Below are positions 63,528 through 64,000 of a stretch of 64,000 nucleotides of DNA, one piece after another. Each line of letters opens with the position of its first letter. Within the stretch, counting starts at the first letter, position 1. Origin of the DNA: Aeromicrobium phoceense (GTDB taxonomy: Bacteria > Actinomycetota > Actinomycetes > Propionibacteriales > Nocardioidaceae); assembly GCF_013868155.1 (NCBI RefSeq), contig NZ_JACEOG010000001.1:1302001-1366000 (forward strand). The letters are read 5' to 3'. The notes beneath the pieces were generated by a model. That model saw only the letters and a list, made by a program, of their open reading frames with translations, was not told the DNA's origin and searched no databases. The translations under genes and the position numbers were made by a program.

Positions 63528-64000
63528 TCAGCGCGCGCGGCGGAGGCGGCGGCGCACCGCGCCGACCCAGCGCCGCGGGTGCGGGACGGCCGGCTTCGTC
63601 TGCGCCAGCGCCGCGGGACGGCGTGGCTCGAGCACGACGATCCGGTGCACCGCCCCTGCCATGCCGAGCAGGAGGAAGTACGTGCCCATCGTCATCGGGA
63701 ACGCGAACGCGTCGAACAGGGCCATGCCCGTGGCGCCGGCGGCGATGGCGGCCAGCAGCGACAGGCCCAGGTCGCGCGTGTCCTCGTCCTCGGCCAGCAG
63801 GCGCACCCGCAGCGACACCCACAGGCCCGCCACGGCGAGCAGCAGGAAGGCCGCCGTGCCGACCAGGCCGATGCTGACCATGAGCAGCAGGTACTGGTTG
63901 TCGAAGATCCGGTACTTGGGCAGGAACGAGCCCAGGCCGCGGCCGAAGAAGGGCGACTGCGCGATGTACGCCCAGGCGATCTCGTAGCTGTCGGTGCGCG
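63528..64000 (-). CDS. O-antigen ligase/Wzy-type polymerase, C-terminal part (cut by window edge)
   Basis: At least 157 residues are visible, running off the right edge. The sequence AQSPFFGRGLGSFLPKY, then DNQYLLLMVSIGLVG, and two hydrophobic stretches are those of the Wzy_C/O-antigen ligase family, whose motif lies in the periplasmic loop before the last helices. The gene would polymerise repeat units or join glycan to a carrier. Its C-terminus is a basic tail (RRWVGAVRRRLRRAR). Start lies beyond the window. Confidence 0.82.
   Translation of the reverse strand, partial: RTDSYEIAWAYIAQSPFFGRGLGSFLPKYRIFDNQYLLLMVSIGLVGTAAFLLLAVAGLWVSLRVRLLAEDEDTRDLGLSLLAAIAAGATGMALFDAFAFPMTMGTYFLLLGMAGAVHRIVVLEPRRPAALAQTKPAVPHPRRWVGAVRRRLRRAR

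Overview
The window is about 70% GC, rich in GTG starts, and has the gene content of a high-GC actinobacterium: groES with an early His-tailed groEL, guaB-guaB3, rpfB, coenzyme F420-dependent enzymes including an Fgd-like protein, and a protein O-mannosyltransferase. Two gene blocks keep an order I recall from Mycobacterium tuberculosis (groES/groEL1, guaB2, guaB3, choD; and fthC, galU, moeA/glp, rimJ, glpR, pmt, rsmI, metS, tatD, rpfB, ksgA, ispE, glmU/prs/rplY/pth). Mycolate and PE/PPE genes are absent. A Nocardioidaceae-type organism such as Aeromicrobium or Nocardioides fits best, but that is inference. No insertion sequence, prophage, CRISPR array or rRNA gene is visible.

Layout. 1-2.1 kb: 5-oxoprolinase subunits and a THUMP-like methyltransferase on the minus strand. 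2.1-4.3 kb: CIRCE-controlled groES-groEL with a strong terminator. 4.4-7.8 kb: a small DUF6907-type gene, an XRE regulator, and an AurF-like diiron oxygenase with its ferredoxin/ferredoxin reductase. 7.8-15 kb: guaB, guaB3, a nitrilase-family hydrolase, a GNAT, then an aldehyde dehydrogenase with a ChoD-like flavoprotein. The last pair and the AurF pair share a palindromic operator design. 15-20 kb: formyl-THF cyclo-ligase, UDP-glucose pyrophosphorylase, and the Glp/RimJ/GlpR(SepX) cell-division neighbourhood. 20-22.4 kb: tRNA-Ala, a frameshifted secreted protein and a crcB pair. 22.4-31.3 kb: F420 oxidoreductases, an ECF sigma factor coupled to a DUF4349 membrane protein, PMT, RsmI, Fgd, and a YhgE/Pip exporter-like protein paired with a degenerate ATPase. 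31.4-44.4 kb: translation and envelope housekeeping (metG, tatD, rpfB, rsmA, ispE, ABC-F, tRNA-Gln, glmU, prs, rplY, pth) with a MarR and an ArsR regulator. 44.4-64 kb: a surface-polysaccharide locus with a 1333-residue secreted deacetylase-like protein, a sugar aminotransferase and acetyltransferase, several glycosyltransferases, a Wzx-type flippase, a membrane-anchored beta-helix protein, a lipase, an acyltransferase-fold protein and the end of a Wzy/O-antigen-ligase gene cut by the window edge.

How it works together. The first 44 kb is mostly core metabolism packed into short operons with 1-4 bp start/stop overlaps. Many transcription units begin with a TANNNT hexamer only 6-7 nt before the start codon, which predicts leaderless mRNAs. 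The last 19 kb looks like a Wzx/Wzy-dependent exopolysaccharide or capsule locus: nucleotide-sugar modification, assembly on a lipid carrier, export, polymerisation, and extracellular tailoring. No priming transferase or chain-length regulator is in view, so the locus probably continues past the right edge.

The best leads for something new are the shared TGTNACA-N7-TGTCACA operator linking the AurF and ChoD operons, the ferredoxin-like cysteine cluster inside the ChoD-like flavoprotein, the sigma factor/DUF4349 pair, the YhgE/degenerate-ATPase pair, and the multi-domain extracellular proteins of the polysaccharide locus.
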